Shown: positions 18,650 through 27,636 of the stretch, piece by piece
How the letters are laid out: the number at the start of each line of letters is the position of its first letter
Position numbering within the stretch: position 1 is the stretch's first letter
Source: VXNE01 sp965217825
GTDB lineage: Bacteria; Pseudomonadota; Gammaproteobacteria; Pseudomonadales; Azotimanducaceae
Length of the DNA: 64,000 bases
Reading direction: 5' to 3'
NCBI GenBank assembly: GCA_965217825.1
Contig: OZ244571.1
Span: 4,588,001-4,652,000, forward strand
The notes under the pieces: model-generated
The model's database searches: none
What the model was told of the DNA's origin: nothing
What the model saw: the letters and a program-made list of their open reading frames with translations, nothing else
Position numbers and translations under genes: made by a program

Positions 18650-18910
18650 ATGGCACGGACTGAATCCAGGATCACGTCGCAAGGACTGGTCTCGATACCG
18701 GCGCGCATCCAGCAAAAACTGGGGCTGGTGCCGGGGTCGAGGGTCGAGTGGTGCGAGGAAGGGGACGATGTGGTCGTCAGGCGAGTCTCGAAGTACTCCT
18801 CGCAAGACATCCACGACGCGCTGTTTTCGGTGCCTCCCCATCCGCGTTCCGCTGACGAGATGGATGAAGGCATCGCGGCGCACCTGCGGCAGAAGTATCC
18901 GCGCCGTTGA
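18650..18910 (+). CDS. AbrB/MazE-type DNA-binding (antitoxin-like) protein
   Basis: An 86-residue protein with an N-terminal SpoVT/AbrB swapped-hairpin domain: SRITSQGLVSIPARIQQKLG, VPGSRVEWCEEGDDVVVRR. The C-terminal part (DIHDALFSVPPHPRSADEMD, then HLRQKYPRR) looks like the toxin-binding tail of VapB/MazE antitoxins. No PIN or MazF toxin follows: the next 220 bp hold only dyads and the truncated regulator. It is therefore an orphan antitoxin, perhaps the leftover of a TA pair. The ATG at 18650 fits the family start. Confidence 0.75.
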   Translation: MARTESRITSQGLVSIPARIQQKLGLVPGSRVEWCEEGDDVVVRRVSKYSSQDIHDALFSVPPHPRSADEMDEGIAAHLRQKYPRR

Positions 18911-19026
18911 CGCCACTGTTCCCGTCAGGTTGAAAAGTAGATTCAAGCCGACAGCGTCGTGTGCGGCACGTGATCATCGCCGTTCCCGTCAAGCGGAAGG
19001 CACGGTTCCGTCCGCAGCAACCATGA

Positions 19027-19121
19027 ATCCCGACAATAATCCCAACAGTTCGTCGGGATTTCGTATCTGGACACGAAATACGCAAAAAATCCCGACAAAA
19101 ATTCGACCGATATGTCGGGAT
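19027..19121 (+). promoter_or_regulatory. Cluster of three dyad symmetries (putative operators)
   Basis: Two 33-bp units have identical 8-bp arms, ATCCCGAC...GTCGGGAT, at 19027-19059 and 19089-19121; their centres are 62 bp apart. Between them lies TTTCGTATCTGGACACGAAA (19059-19078), a third dyad with one mismatch. The spacing and shared arms suggest a repeated protein-binding site just upstream of the GTG at 19135. The same DNA is also an open frame (from 19027) continuous with the truncated gene, so part of the symmetry may be chance. Confidence 0.5.
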
Positions 19122-19134
19122 ACTCAAAGAAGAG

Positions 19135-19833
19135 GTGCGCGACTTCGACGGGCCTCAGGTATTCGCACCCGAACAGGTACTGCAATGGCTTCGGGACAAG
19201 CTACCTAACCCCATCGACCGTTCCAGAGCACGGCGCGTGGAGATCAATCGAGATCTCCTGGAGATGGTACGGGAGGCGGTGGTCAATGCGATCATCCACC
19301 GGGACTACGCGATCGAAGGGGCCAAGTGTCAGTTGGTCATAACCGAGAACACGATCCGGGTAATGAGTCCCGGCCGGCCCGTTGAGCCCATCACCCTGGA
19401 CCAATTGCGAACCTTCAATGCACCGATGCTCAGCCGCAACCCCGTGCTCCACTACATCTTCTCGCAGATGGGACTGGCGGAGGAAAGAGGATTGGGACTT
19501 ACATCCCTGCGCAAGTGCGCCGAGGACGCGCGTTTGCCCCTACCGCAATACAAGTGGGAATCGCCGTACCTCACGCTGACAATCTACCGGAACGGCGAGG
19601 CCCTGGCTTCGGAGGTGGCAGGCCCGGCAGCGATGGAGCGTTTGACCGGAGACAAGAAAGCCGCTTGGGACATTATCTCGATATACGGGTCGACAACCAC
19701 TCGCGAACTAATGGAACGCACAGGGATTGAGGAGCGGAAAGCCCAGCGAATCTTGAGGAGTCTGGGTGACTCCGGTCTGCTGCGCCGAGTGGGCAAGGGT
19801 CGCGCGACACGTTACGAACTGGCACCCGTGTAA
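19135..19833 (+). CDS. ATP-binding (HATPase_c_4)/winged-helix regulator, N-terminally truncated
   Basis: 232 residues corresponding to the C-terminal two thirds of the AlbA_2/RecG-like ATP-binding protein family. Seen: DLLEMVREAVVNAIIHRDY, then VITENTIRVMSPGRP, RNPVLHYIFSQMGLAEERG, and a C-terminal winged helix (TTRELMERTGIEERKAQRIL, then GDSGLLRRVGKG). The N-terminal AlbA/Schlafen-like domain that normally precedes this is missing. The frame continues upstream to a TGA at 19024 without an ATG. It is either a degraded gene or a short variant controlled by the dyads upstream. These proteins are commonly found with mobile and defence genes. Confidence 0.72.
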   Translation: MRDFDGPQVFAPEQVLQWLRDKLPNPIDRSRARRVEINRDLLEMVREAVVNAIIHRDYAIEGAKCQLVITENTIRVMSPGRPVEPITLDQLRTFNAPMLSRNPVLHYIFSQMGLAEERGLGLTSLRKCAEDARLPLPQYKWESPYLTLTIYRNGEALASEVAGPAAMERLTGDKKAAWDIISIYGSTTTRELMERTGIEERKAQRILRSLGDSGLLRRVGKGRATRYELAPV

Positions 19834-19913
19834 CGCGCGCTGACCCAACCCAACCTCGCCGACGTCGTGTTTAGCCCGCATATCTCACCAAGGGCCGCGA
19901 TGATCGCGCAGGA

Positions 19914-19995
19914 TTTTGCCCGCGTGCGCGCGCTCGGGAGCGGAAGCATAGCCCCGCCTATGGTGTAGCGACCATGTGCGCGCACGCGGGCAAAA
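19914..19995 (+). repeat. Nested 18-bp perfect inverted repeat
   Basis: TTTTGCCCGCGTGCGCGC (19914-19931) and GCGCGCACGCGGGCAAAA (19978-19995) pair perfectly around a 46-nt loop, which itself contains the small hairpin CATAG...CTATG. It lies within the 286-bp element. A strong RNA hairpin would form on either strand. Confidence 0.75.
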
Positions 19996-20040
19996 GTGCC
20001 CCACGGGCGGCGCCTTCGGCTCCGCCCGTGGCCCGACCCC
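19994..20040 (+). repeat. Two-hairpin dispersed element, fragment E (left half)
   Basis: Starts AAGTGCCCCACGGGCGGC and matches copies A and B through GCTCCGCCCGTGGCCCG, then diverges. It holds the first hairpin only: CCACGGGCGG and CCGCCCGTGG form a perfect 10-bp stem around CGCCTTCGGCT. Its left edge coincides with the right arm of the nested inverted repeat. Confidence 0.75.
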
Positions 20041-20346
20041 ACCGTGCGAGGGCGCGGCCAGCGCAGTCTGTACCGGGCACAACTTTTGAAAAAGGGAAGT
20101 ACCTGATTGAAAGCAAGTGACATTCAGTGACTCAACGAGCGACTTGGTGAGATATGCGGGTTAGTTCCCTCTACCATTCAAATGGCCCCCGCCGGATGGA
20201 TTTGATCGGTCTGCCGGCCCTTCTCTTCTCGCCCGGGAAGTGGGGGGCGGTGACTTCGCGGAACTTCGACTACCTGTTCGAGACGGCGAACTGACCTACC
20301 GTATCCCCGATTGCGAATCGGGCGGGCGGGCGATAGGCTGACTTCG

Positions 20347-21174
20347 ATGCGCGCCTACCTCGACATTCTCCGGGACGTGCTCGAACGCGGCGAGCGTCGC
20401 GAGGATCGCACGGGCGTCGGCACGCTATCCCGGTTCGGCTACCAGATACGCTACGCGCTGGCCGACGGCTTTCCAGCAGTGACGACCAAGCGGCTCGTGT
20501 GGAAGTCGATGGTGTCAGAACTGCTCTGGTTCGTGTCCGGCTCGGACAACATCAACGATCTGAAGGCGATCTATCCTCACAACAGGCTGTGGGACGGCAA
20601 CTACGGCGACTACCTGAAGCGCCTCGGCGTTTCCGCCAACGACGGATCGATGGGTCGCATCTACGGAGCGCAGTGGCGACGCTGGGCCGACGGCGTCGAT
20701 CAGTTGCAGGACGCCATCGATCTCATCCGCAACGATCCGGGGTCGCGTCGGATCATCGTCAACGCCTGGAACGCGTCCGAGGTCAGCGCGCAGGACGTAG
20801 CGCTGCCGCCGTGCCATAGCTTCTTTCAGTTCTACGTGGCGGGCGGCAAGCTGTCGCTGCACATGTACCAGCGCTCGGCGGATCTGTTTCTCGGCGTGCC
20901 GCTCAACATCGCGTCCTATGCACTGCTGCTACACATGGTGGCACGAATTGCGGACCTCGAGCCCGCCGATTTCATTCACTCGCTCGGCGATGCCCACATC
21001 TACCTGAACCATATCGACGCCGTCAGGCACCAGCTCGCGCGCGATCCCTACCCGTTACCGCGGCTTGAGATCGATGACCGCGGACAACGTGAGATCGACG
21101 ACTTCCGGTTCGAGGATTTCCGTCTCGTCGACTATCGGTGTCATCCGGCGATCAGGGCGGAAATGGCCGTCTGA
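20347..21174 (+). CDS. thyA: Thymidylate synthase
   Basis: Methylates dUMP to dTMP with 5,10-methylene-THF, producing dihydrofolate for FolA. The 275-residue product contains REDRTGVGTLSRFGYQIRY, the LWFVSGSDNINDL segment, the active-site ALPPCHSFFQFYV (Cys156), YQRSADLFLGVPLNIASYA and GDAHIYLNH. The start at 20347 matches the family; the frame is open for 12 codons before it. It lies near lgt and folA, as in many gammaproteobacteria, with the NRDE gene inserted on the opposite strand between them. Confidence 0.96.
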   Translation: MRAYLDILRDVLERGERREDRTGVGTLSRFGYQIRYALADGFPAVTTKRLVWKSMVSELLWFVSGSDNINDLKAIYPHNRLWDGNYGDYLKRLGVSANDGSMGRIYGAQWRRWADGVDQLQDAIDLIRNDPGSRRIIVNAWNASEVSAQDVALPPCHSFFQFYVAGGKLSLHMYQRSADLFLGVPLNIASYALLLHMVARIADLEPADFIHSLGDAHIYLNHIDAVRHQLARDPYPLPRLEIDDRGQREIDDFRFEDFRLVDYRCHPAIRAEMAV

Positions 21175-21187
21175 GCAGGCGGCCTGG

Positions 21188-21991
21188 CTATCGCACCGCG
21201 TTCGGGTCGCTCAAGGCCGATTCGTCCGCCGCGATATAGCTACGGACCTGTGGCTGGCGAACGCCGATCATTTCGGTAAAGCGGGCACCCGGTCGACCCA
21301 TCGGGCCATATAGCTGTTCGGCGAATTCGATCCGCCTGCCATCGAAGATCACCGCCGTGCAGGCGCGCGTGCCGTATTCCTTGCCCCGAAGAAACGCAGG
21401 CGTTGCCCGCCGCGCGCTCTCCGGTTCGTGGCCATCGGAGACATAGTCTGCGGACTCGTCCCGAAGCACCTTGAGCACATCGTCTATCCCTGCGGCTGCC
21501 GCGATGGCCGTCAACGCGGCGACGCCGCGCGCGGACTTTGGCCACACATCGTCCAGGTGCGTGTTGCTGATCCCATAGACGCCGGGTTCCAGCACCCGTA
21601 TTTCGCCAGTGCGGTTGCACGCATAGACGAGATCGACGCCATCGAATGCAATCAAGTTGAAGCCCTGGTAGCGGGCGCCGTCGATCCCGGCGGCGTAGTC
21701 CCTCGCCGCGGCGCCCTCTTCAAGGAAACGCCGCGTCAGATCGCCTCGGGATGCCGGCGGCACCTCCTCGCGGAAGAAATCGGTGTAGTTGGTGACGGCG
21801 GCGAAGCGCCCGGCGGTCGATACTGCGAGCCAGGTGCCGCCGGCGACGAGGTCGCGTCCGCCGAAGATATGCGGCGAATCGTCCCAGTATCGTGCCCCGC
21901 TGGACGGCCTGGCGTAGAATTCGTCGCGGTTTGCGGCCACCACCAGCGGGCGGGTCGGGAACGTCCGATACGCGAATAGTATAAGGCACAC
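21188..21991 (-). CDS. NRDE (TANGO2-like) family protein
   Basis: A 267-residue protein of the NRDE/TANGO2 family. It starts with MCLILFAYRTFPTRPLVVAA and the eponymous ANRDEFYARPS, followed by GGRDLVAGGTWLAVSTAGRF and AVTNYTDF. The N-terminal cysteine after Met and the NRDE motif are characteristic. Eukaryotic members are linked to Golgi organisation and lipid or heme handling; bacterial function is unknown. It converges on thyA (13 bp between stops) and diverges from lgt (41 bp). Confidence 0.9.
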   Translation of the reverse strand: MCLILFAYRTFPTRPLVVAANRDEFYARPSSGARYWDDSPHIFGGRDLVAGGTWLAVSTAGRFAAVTNYTDFFREEVPPASRGDLTRRFLEEGAAARDYAAGIDGARYQGFNLIAFDGVDLVYACNRTGEIRVLEPGVYGISNTHLDDVWPKSARGVAALTAIAAAAGIDDVLKVLRDESADYVSDGHEPESARRATPAFLRGKEYGTRACTAVIFDGRRIEFAEQLYGPMGRPGARFTEMIGVRQPQVRSYIAADESALSDPNAVR

Positions 21992-22032
21992 TGTCGAAGC
22001 GGCAGTTCGGGAATAAGGCGCGTAAGTCTAGC

Positions 22033-22842
22033 ATGCACTATCCGGCTATTGACCCGATCGTCCTGCAGCTCGGACCATTCGCGCTCCGCTGGTACGGCCT
22101 CATGTACCTGCTCGCTTTCGGCGCCTTCTACCTGCTCGGCAGGGTCCGGGGCGGAGATCGTGGATTCACCAGCGCGGATGTCTCCGACCTCGTGTTCTAC
22201 GGCGTGGCGGGCGTGGTGTTGGGGGGCCGCATCGGTTTCGCGTTTGTCTACGGTTTCGAACGGCTGGCCCAGGATCCGCTCTGGTTGTTCCGCATATGGG
22301 AAGGCGGCATGTCGTTTCACGGCGGACTCCTTGGCGCGATCGCGGCGATGTGGCTGCAAGCGAGAGTCAAGCGACGCGCATTTTTTGAGCTGGCGGATTT
22401 CGTCGCGCCGCTGGTGCCCCTCGGACTCTTTTTCGGCAGGCTCGGGAACTTCATCAATACGGAGTTGCCCGGCCGCATCACGGAATCGGCGCTTGGCGTC
22501 CACTTTCCCTGCACGGCCGTGCGCGAATTGACGGCGACCTGCTTCGGCGAGTACGAAACGGTGACGCGGCATGTGTCAAGCCTCTACCAGGCCTTTGCGG
22601 AGGGTCTGGTGTTGTTCGTCATCGTCTGGCTCTACGCCCGGCGCACGCGACCCACCGGTTCCGTCGCCGGCATCTTCCTCATGGCTGGCGGATGTTTGAG
22701 GTTTGTAACGGAGTTCTTCCGCGAACCCGATGCCCACTTGGGCCTGTTTGTCTTCGACACGCTCTCGATGGGCCAGCTCCTTTCGCTGCCCGTTGTAGCC
22801 TTTGGCATCTTTCTCATGAATCCGCGATGGACGAACCGATGA
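22033..22842 (+). CDS. lgt: Prolipoprotein diacylglyceryl transferase
   Basis: Inner-membrane enzyme that attaches diacylglycerol from phosphatidylglycerol to the lipobox cysteine of prolipoproteins. 269 residues with several hydrophobic helices. Motifs seen: LRWYGLMYLLAF near the N-terminus, GGMSFHGGLLGAI, and the Lgt signature GRLGNFINTELPGR, plus YEGL-type SLYQAFAEGLVLFVIVW. The length is normal. folA starts 28 bp after its stop. Confidence 0.95.
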   Translation: MHYPAIDPIVLQLGPFALRWYGLMYLLAFGAFYLLGRVRGGDRGFTSADVSDLVFYGVAGVVLGGRIGFAFVYGFERLAQDPLWLFRIWEGGMSFHGGLLGAIAAMWLQARVKRRAFFELADFVAPLVPLGLFFGRLGNFINTELPGRITESALGVHFPCTAVRELTATCFGEYETVTRHVSSLYQAFAEGLVLFVIVWLYARRTRPTGSVAGIFLMAGGCLRFVTEFFREPDAHLGLFVFDTLSMGQLLSLPVVAFGIFLMNPRWTNR

Positions 22843-22870
22843 CGCCAATCCCCCGCGCCACTCGGTCGCC

Positions 22871-23374
22871 ATGAAGGTTTCCCTGATCTGGGCCATGTCC
22901 CGCAACCGCGTCATCGGCCGGAACAACCGGCTGCCCTGGCGATTGCCGAAGGACAGCGCTTTCTTCAGATCCATCACCATGGGCAGACCCGTCATCATGG
23001 GTCGCCGGACGTTCGAATCGGTGGGCCATCCCCTGCCCGGCCGCACGAACATCGTCCTCACGCGTTCGGGATTCAAGCACGATGTCGCCAGGACGGTTTC
23101 GGACCTGGACGCGGCACTGAATGTGGCTGAGAACCAATGCTTCATCGACGGGGTAAACGAGTGTTTCGTTATCGGCGGCGCCGAGATTTACGTCCTGGCG
23201 CTGCCGCGCGCGGACCGGCTCTACGAAACGCTGATCGACGCGGAGATCGATGGTGACACCTTTTTCCCGCCGTACGACCCTTCGGAATTCGCGCTCGCCG
23301 CAAAAGAGGACTTCGATGCGGACGAGGAGCACGCCTTTCCCTTTTCCATCCGCGTGCTGGACAGAACGAGGTAA
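22871..23374 (+). CDS. folA: Dihydrofolate reductase
   Basis: Reduces dihydrofolate to tetrahydrofolate with NADPH, completing the thymidylate cycle started by ThyA. The 167-residue product shows VSLIWAMSRNRVIGRNNRLP, WRLPKDSAFFRSITMGRPVI, MGRRTFESVGHPLPGRTNIV and VIGGAEIYVLALP. The acidic active-site residue is the Asp in LPKD. Length and motif order are those of chromosomal FolA. The S9 peptidase gene begins 4 bp after its stop. Confidence 0.95.
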   Translation: MKVSLIWAMSRNRVIGRNNRLPWRLPKDSAFFRSITMGRPVIMGRRTFESVGHPLPGRTNIVLTRSGFKHDVARTVSDLDAALNVAENQCFIDGVNECFVIGGAEIYVLALPRADRLYETLIDAEIDGDTFFPPYDPSEFALAAKEDFDADEEHAFPFSIRVLDRTR

Positions 23375-23378
23375 GCGC

Positions 23379-25313
23379 ATGTTTCGTTGGCTCGCCGTCT
23401 GCGCGGCGCTCGCCTGCGGCTGGGCCGACGCACAACCACCCCAGCGTGTGGTTCTGGGACAACTCGAAATTGAAGGCGTGCCGCCGGTTCCCCAGGAGTT
23501 TCTCTCAAGACTTCGACCGTACCAGAATACCCGGCAGGCAGACTTTCTCGGCTGGATCGGCGACGGCATCCTCATCGACACGCGATTCGGCAATACGACG
23601 CAGCTCCACCGGGTAGACGTACCTCTGGGGGCTCGCCGCCAGCTCACGTTCTTCGACGAGCCCGTGGGCGCGGCACACGTCAGTCCGAAGCCGGCGCCCA
23701 AGGGCTTCATCTACGCCAGGGATGTCGGCGGCTCGGAGTTCTATCAGCTCTTCCGGTTCGACCTCACGACCGGGGACTCGGTGCTGCTGACGGACGGGAA
23801 GTCCCGCTATTCCTACGTCGTCTGGTCGAAAGACGGCCGGCATTTCGCGTACACGACGACGGAACGCAACGGCACGGACTGGGACATCCACATTCAGGAT
23901 CTCGCCGGCAACAGGACCACAGCCCTTGCGGCCGGGGGAACCGGTTGGCGCGTAGCCGACTGGTCACCGCAGGGGGAGCGCCTGCTCGCAATTCGATACG
24001 TCTCCATCAACGAGTCCTATCTCTACGAGGTGGAACTTCAAACCGGAGCGACAACGCAGCTCTTGTCCGACGCACCGCCCGCGGCGATCATCGATGCCCA
24101 ATACGACAACATCGGCGACTACGTATTCTTCGCCTCGGACATGCACGCCGAAGCGGTAGCCCTGCGCAGGATGCGGCGCGCCGACGGCGCGATCGATGTC
24201 GTTGCCGAGGATTCGCGATGGGGCGTCGAACAATTCGCGACCAGGGGCAACCGCCTCGCCTACACGATCAACGAGGACGGCATCAGTCGCCTGCGCGTCC
24301 TAGCCTTGCCCGACATGGCGCCGGTTCCCCTGCCCGAGTTACCGAGCGGCATCTATTACTCCTTGAAGTTCTCGCCCGACGGCAGCCAGCTCGGCTTTGC
24401 GGTGAATCGGGCCTCCGCGCCCACGGACGTCTACAGCATCGACCTTGACGATGTCGCGCTTACCCGCTGGACCCGGAGCGAACCTGGCGGCCTGCGCGAG
24501 GCGGACATGGCGGAGCCGGAACTGATCCGCTATCCCACTTTCGACGGTCGCGCGATCCCCGCGTTCGTCTACCTGCCGCCGGGCGACGGCCCGCATCCCG
24601 TCGTGATAGGCATCCACGGCGGTCCCGAAAGCCAGTATCGCCCGCGGTTCTCCTACTCGACGCAGTTCTTCGTCAACGAATTGAGCATCGCCGTTGTCGC
24701 GCCGAACGTGCGCGGTTCCGCCGGCTATGGCAAGGCGTACCTCAAACTCGACAACGGCTACCGGCGAGAGGACAGCGTAAGGGACATCGGCGCCCTGCTC
24801 GACTGGGTCGCCTCCCGGGACGACCTCGACGCGGAACGCGTGGCCGTCATGGGCGGGTCCTACGGCGGCTACATGGTGCTCTCCTCCCTGATGCACTTCG
24901 GCGATCGCCTCCGGGCCGGAGTCGAACGTGTCGGCATCAGCAATTTCGTCACGTTCCTCACAAACACGCAGGGCTACCGGCGGGATCTGCGCCGGGCGGA
25001 ATACGGCGACGAGCGGGATCCCGACATGCGCGCCTTCCTGCAGGGCATCTCCCCCTTGAACCAGGTCGGACGCATCGCACTACCGATGTTGATCGCCCAA
25101 GGGCTGAATGACCCCAGGGTGCCGGCGAGCGAAAGCGAACAGATCGTCGCCGCCCTGCGCGACCGCGAAGTGCCGGTGTGGTACGTGCTCGCACGCGACG
25201 AAGGGCACGGCTTCCGGAAGAAGTCCAACCGCGACTACCTGATGGCCGCGACGGCGCTGTTCCTTGAGCGTCACCTGTTGAACGGCGGCGATCCTGGCAG
25301 TGCCGTAAACTAA
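23379..25313 (+). CDS. S9 family serine peptidase (prolyl oligopeptidase type), exported
   Basis: A 644-residue peptidase: a short signal peptide (FRWLAVCAALACGWADAQ), a beta-propeller of WD/TolB-like repeats (about 60-380) and a C-terminal alpha/beta-hydrolase domain. Catalytic triad candidates are Ser494 in GGSYGGYM, Asp578 in GLNDPRVP and His610 in DEGHGFRKKSN. HGGPESQYRPRF is the oxyanion region. The signal peptide implies action in the periplasm. The start at 23379, 4 bp after folA, is preferred because it restores the signal peptide; the frame is open upstream within folA. Confidence 0.9.
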   Translation: MFRWLAVCAALACGWADAQPPQRVVLGQLEIEGVPPVPQEFLSRLRPYQNTRQADFLGWIGDGILIDTRFGNTTQLHRVDVPLGARRQLTFFDEPVGAAHVSPKPAPKGFIYARDVGGSEFYQLFRFDLTTGDSVLLTDGKSRYSYVVWSKDGRHFAYTTTERNGTDWDIHIQDLAGNRTTALAAGGTGWRVADWSPQGERLLAIRYVSINESYLYEVELQTGATTQLLSDAPPAAIIDAQYDNIGDYVFFASDMHAEAVALRRMRRADGAIDVVAEDSRWGVEQFATRGNRLAYTINEDGISRLRVLALPDMAPVPLPELPSGIYYSLKFSPDGSQLGFAVNRASAPTDVYSIDLDDVALTRWTRSEPGGLREADMAEPELIRYPTFDGRAIPAFVYLPPGDGPHPVVIGIHGGPESQYRPRFSYSTQFFVNELSIAVVAPNVRGSAGYGKAYLKLDNGYRREDSVRDIGALLDWVASRDDLDAERVAVMGGSYGGYMVLSSLMHFGDRLRAGVERVGISNFVTFLTNTQGYRRDLRRAEYGDERDPDMRAFLQGISPLNQVGRIALPMLIAQGLNDPRVPASESEQIVAALRDREVPVWYVLARDEGHGFRKKSNRDYLMAATALFLERHLLNGGDPGSAVN

Positions 25314-25359
25314 AGCGTTGGCTCTTCCGGAAAATAGCCCGAAACAGGAGAGGCGAATC

Positions 25360-27636
25360 GTGGCGAACGAAACCGACAACAAGTGGATCGGCAAGCGAAC
25401 GATCCGACCCGACGGCGAAGACAAGGTAACGGGACGCGCGAACTTCGGCGCGGATTTCGCGCAACCCGGCATGCTCTGGGGGAAGATACTCCGAAGCCCC
25501 CACCCCCACGCCCGCATCAAGTCCATCAATCTCGAGCGTGCGGCCGCCACCGATGGCGTAAAGGCCGTCATGTCCGGTGCCGATCTCGTCCACTTTCCAG
25601 TCGATGTCCCCGCGCCGGCCGGCCCCCAGGACCTGCGGTATGTCAGCCGCAACGTCATGGCGCGGGACAAGGCTCTGTACGCCGGACACGCCGTGGCCGC
25701 GGTGGCAGCGACATCGGCCCGCGCCGCGGAGGCCGCGCTCGACCTCATCGACGTCGAATACGAGCTGCTGCCGTGGGTCATCGATGTCGAAGACGCCATG
25801 CAGGATGACGCACCGCTCCTGCACGACTTCATGTACACCCAGGGCGTCGATCCGAAACCGTCCAAACCCTCCAACATCGCCAGTCGATCGGGGCTGACCC
25901 TGGGGGACGTGGCTACCGGATTCAAGGAAGCGGACGTCATCATCGAGCAGAAGTTCAAGACCAAGCCCGTCCATCAGGGCTACATAGAACCCCACGCCTG
26001 CCTGGTCGACGCATCTCCCAGCGGTCAGGCCACCATCTGGAGTTCGAGCCAGGGCCAGTTCATGGTGCGCAACGTGACGGCGAAGATGACCGGCGCGAAG
26101 CTGTCCGACATTCGCGCCATCCCCGCCGAGATCGGCGGCGGTTTCGGCGGCAAGACCATCATCTACCTGGAACCCCTCGCCTACACCCTCTCGCGCAAGG
26201 CCGGAGCGCCGGTCAAGATGGTGATGACGCGTGACGAAGTGTTTCGCGCCACCGGACCGACCGCCGGATCGTCGAACACGATCAAGATCGGCGCCCGCCG
26301 CGATGGCAGGATCACCGCGGCCCAGGCGACGTTTCATTTCCAGGCGGGTGCGTTTCCCAGTTCGCCGATACGCGGGGCGTCGAATTGCGCGTTCTCGGCG
26401 TATGCGATCGACCATGTCAAGGTGGTCGGCTACGACATCGTTGCGAACCGGCCGAAGTGCAACGCCTATCGCGCTCCAGGCTCACCCATCGCGGCGTTCG
26501 GTGTCGAATCCGTCATTGACGAGCTGGCCGCCGAACTTGGCATCGATCCCATCGAAATGCGACTCATGAATGCGGCCCGGGAAGGCACGCGGGCGGCATA
26601 TGGGCCGACGTTCCGCCGCATCGGCTGCGAGGAGACGCTTCGCGCCGCACAGTCGCATCCTCACTACTCGGCTCCCAAGGGACGGCTGACGGGACGCGGT
26701 GTCGCCTGCGGCGGCTGGATGAACGCGGGCGGCGAATCGAGCGCGCAGATCAACGTCAACGAAGACGGCACCGTCGCCATCACCACCGGCCATCCGGACA
26801 TCGGCGGCTCCCGCGCGTCGATGGTGAACATCGCGGCGGAGACCCTGGGGATTCACTACCGCAACATCAGCGCGCAGGTCGGCGACACCAACAGCATCGG
26901 CTATAGCGCCAGCACCGGCGGCAGTCGCGTGACCTTCGCGGCTGGCGCGGCGGTTTCGCGCGCCGCCGAACGCATGGTGGAGCAACTGCGCGAACGGGCC
27001 GCCATGCTCTGGGACATCGACGTGGCCGCCGTCGACTGGAAGAACGGCCACGCGCATCCCGCCGGCTCCAACGCGGGCGAGTTCGAACCGCTTTCGCTCG
27101 CCGAGCTGGCATCCAAGTCCGCGCTCACCGGCGGCCCGATAGCAGTGCAGGTTTCGGTCAACGCACAAGGTGCGGCGCCAGCTTTCGCAACCCACATCTG
27201 CGACGTGGAGGTCGATGAAGAAACCGGGCGCGTGGACGTTACGCGCTACACGGCGGTCCAGGACGCCGGGCGGGCGATTCACCCGGGCTACGTCGAAGGA
27301 CAGATGCAGGGCGGGGTCGCGCAAGGCATCGGCTGGGCATTGAACGAGGAGTACATCTACGACGAGGATGGCCACCTGGAAAATCCGGGCTTCCTCGACT
27401 ACCGCATTCCCGTCGCATCGGACCTGCCGATGATCGACACCATCGTCGTCGAAGTGCCGAACGACGCCCACCCGCTCGGCGTTCGCGGCGCCGGCGAGGT
27501 GCCCATCGTGCCGCCCATGGCGGCGGTGGCCAACGCCATCCATGACGCCGTCGGCCTGCGATTCTGCGAGCTGCCGATGTCGCCGCCCAAGGTCCTCGCC
27601 GCGCTCGCCGCCAAAGGGGAGAACGCCGACGCCTGA
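25360..27636 (+). CDS. Xanthine dehydrogenase-family molybdopterin-binding subunit
   Basis: Large molybdenum-cofactor subunit of the xanthine oxidase/CO dehydrogenase-like family, about 758 residues. Seen: VTGRANFGADFAQPGMLWGK, LRSPHPHARI, the cofactor loop GGGFGGKTIIYLEPLAY, NAYRAPGSPIAAFG and the C-terminal catalytic glutamate in GVRGAGEVPIVPP. The GTG at 25360 follows a good AGGAGAGG site; a TTG at 25318 is an alternative. The FAD and 2Fe-2S partner subunits are not adjacent, so it is an orphan here or pairs with subunits encoded elsewhere. The substrate cannot be deduced. Confidence 0.88.
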   Translation: MANETDNKWIGKRTIRPDGEDKVTGRANFGADFAQPGMLWGKILRSPHPHARIKSINLERAAATDGVKAVMSGADLVHFPVDVPAPAGPQDLRYVSRNVMARDKALYAGHAVAAVAATSARAAEAALDLIDVEYELLPWVIDVEDAMQDDAPLLHDFMYTQGVDPKPSKPSNIASRSGLTLGDVATGFKEADVIIEQKFKTKPVHQGYIEPHACLVDASPSGQATIWSSSQGQFMVRNVTAKMTGAKLSDIRAIPAEIGGGFGGKTIIYLEPLAYTLSRKAGAPVKMVMTRDEVFRATGPTAGSSNTIKIGARRDGRITAAQATFHFQAGAFPSSPIRGASNCAFSAYAIDHVKVVGYDIVANRPKCNAYRAPGSPIAAFGVESVIDELAAELGIDPIEMRLMNAAREGTRAAYGPTFRRIGCEETLRAAQSHPHYSAPKGRLTGRGVACGGWMNAGGESSAQINVNEDGTVAITTGHPDIGGSRASMVNIAAETLGIHYRNISAQVGDTNSIGYSASTGGSRVTFAAGAAVSRAAERMVEQLRERAAMLWDIDVAAVDWKNGHAHPAGSNAGEFEPLSLAELASKSALTGGPIAVQVSVNAQGAAPAFATHICDVEVDEETGRVDVTRYTAVQDAGRAIHPGYVEGQMQGGVAQGIGWALNEEYIYDEDGHLENPGFLDYRIPVASDLPMIDTIVVEVPNDAHPLGVRGAGEVPIVPPMAAVANAIHDAVGLRFCELPMSPPKVLAALAAKGENADA

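Larger units (their letters stand above)
19875..20160 (+). repeat. 286-bp element with 18-bp perfect terminal inverted repeats
   Basis: Left end CCCGCATATCTCACCAAG (19875-19892) and right end CTTGGTGAGATATGCGGG (20143-20160) are exact reverse complements. The inside has no gene. It contains a second perfect 18-bp inverted repeat and the fragment of the dispersed two-hairpin element. This looks like a MITE or the ends of a deleted insertion sequence; I cannot assign a family. The remainder of the 19834-20346 gap (before thyA) shows nothing else. Confidence 0.72.
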
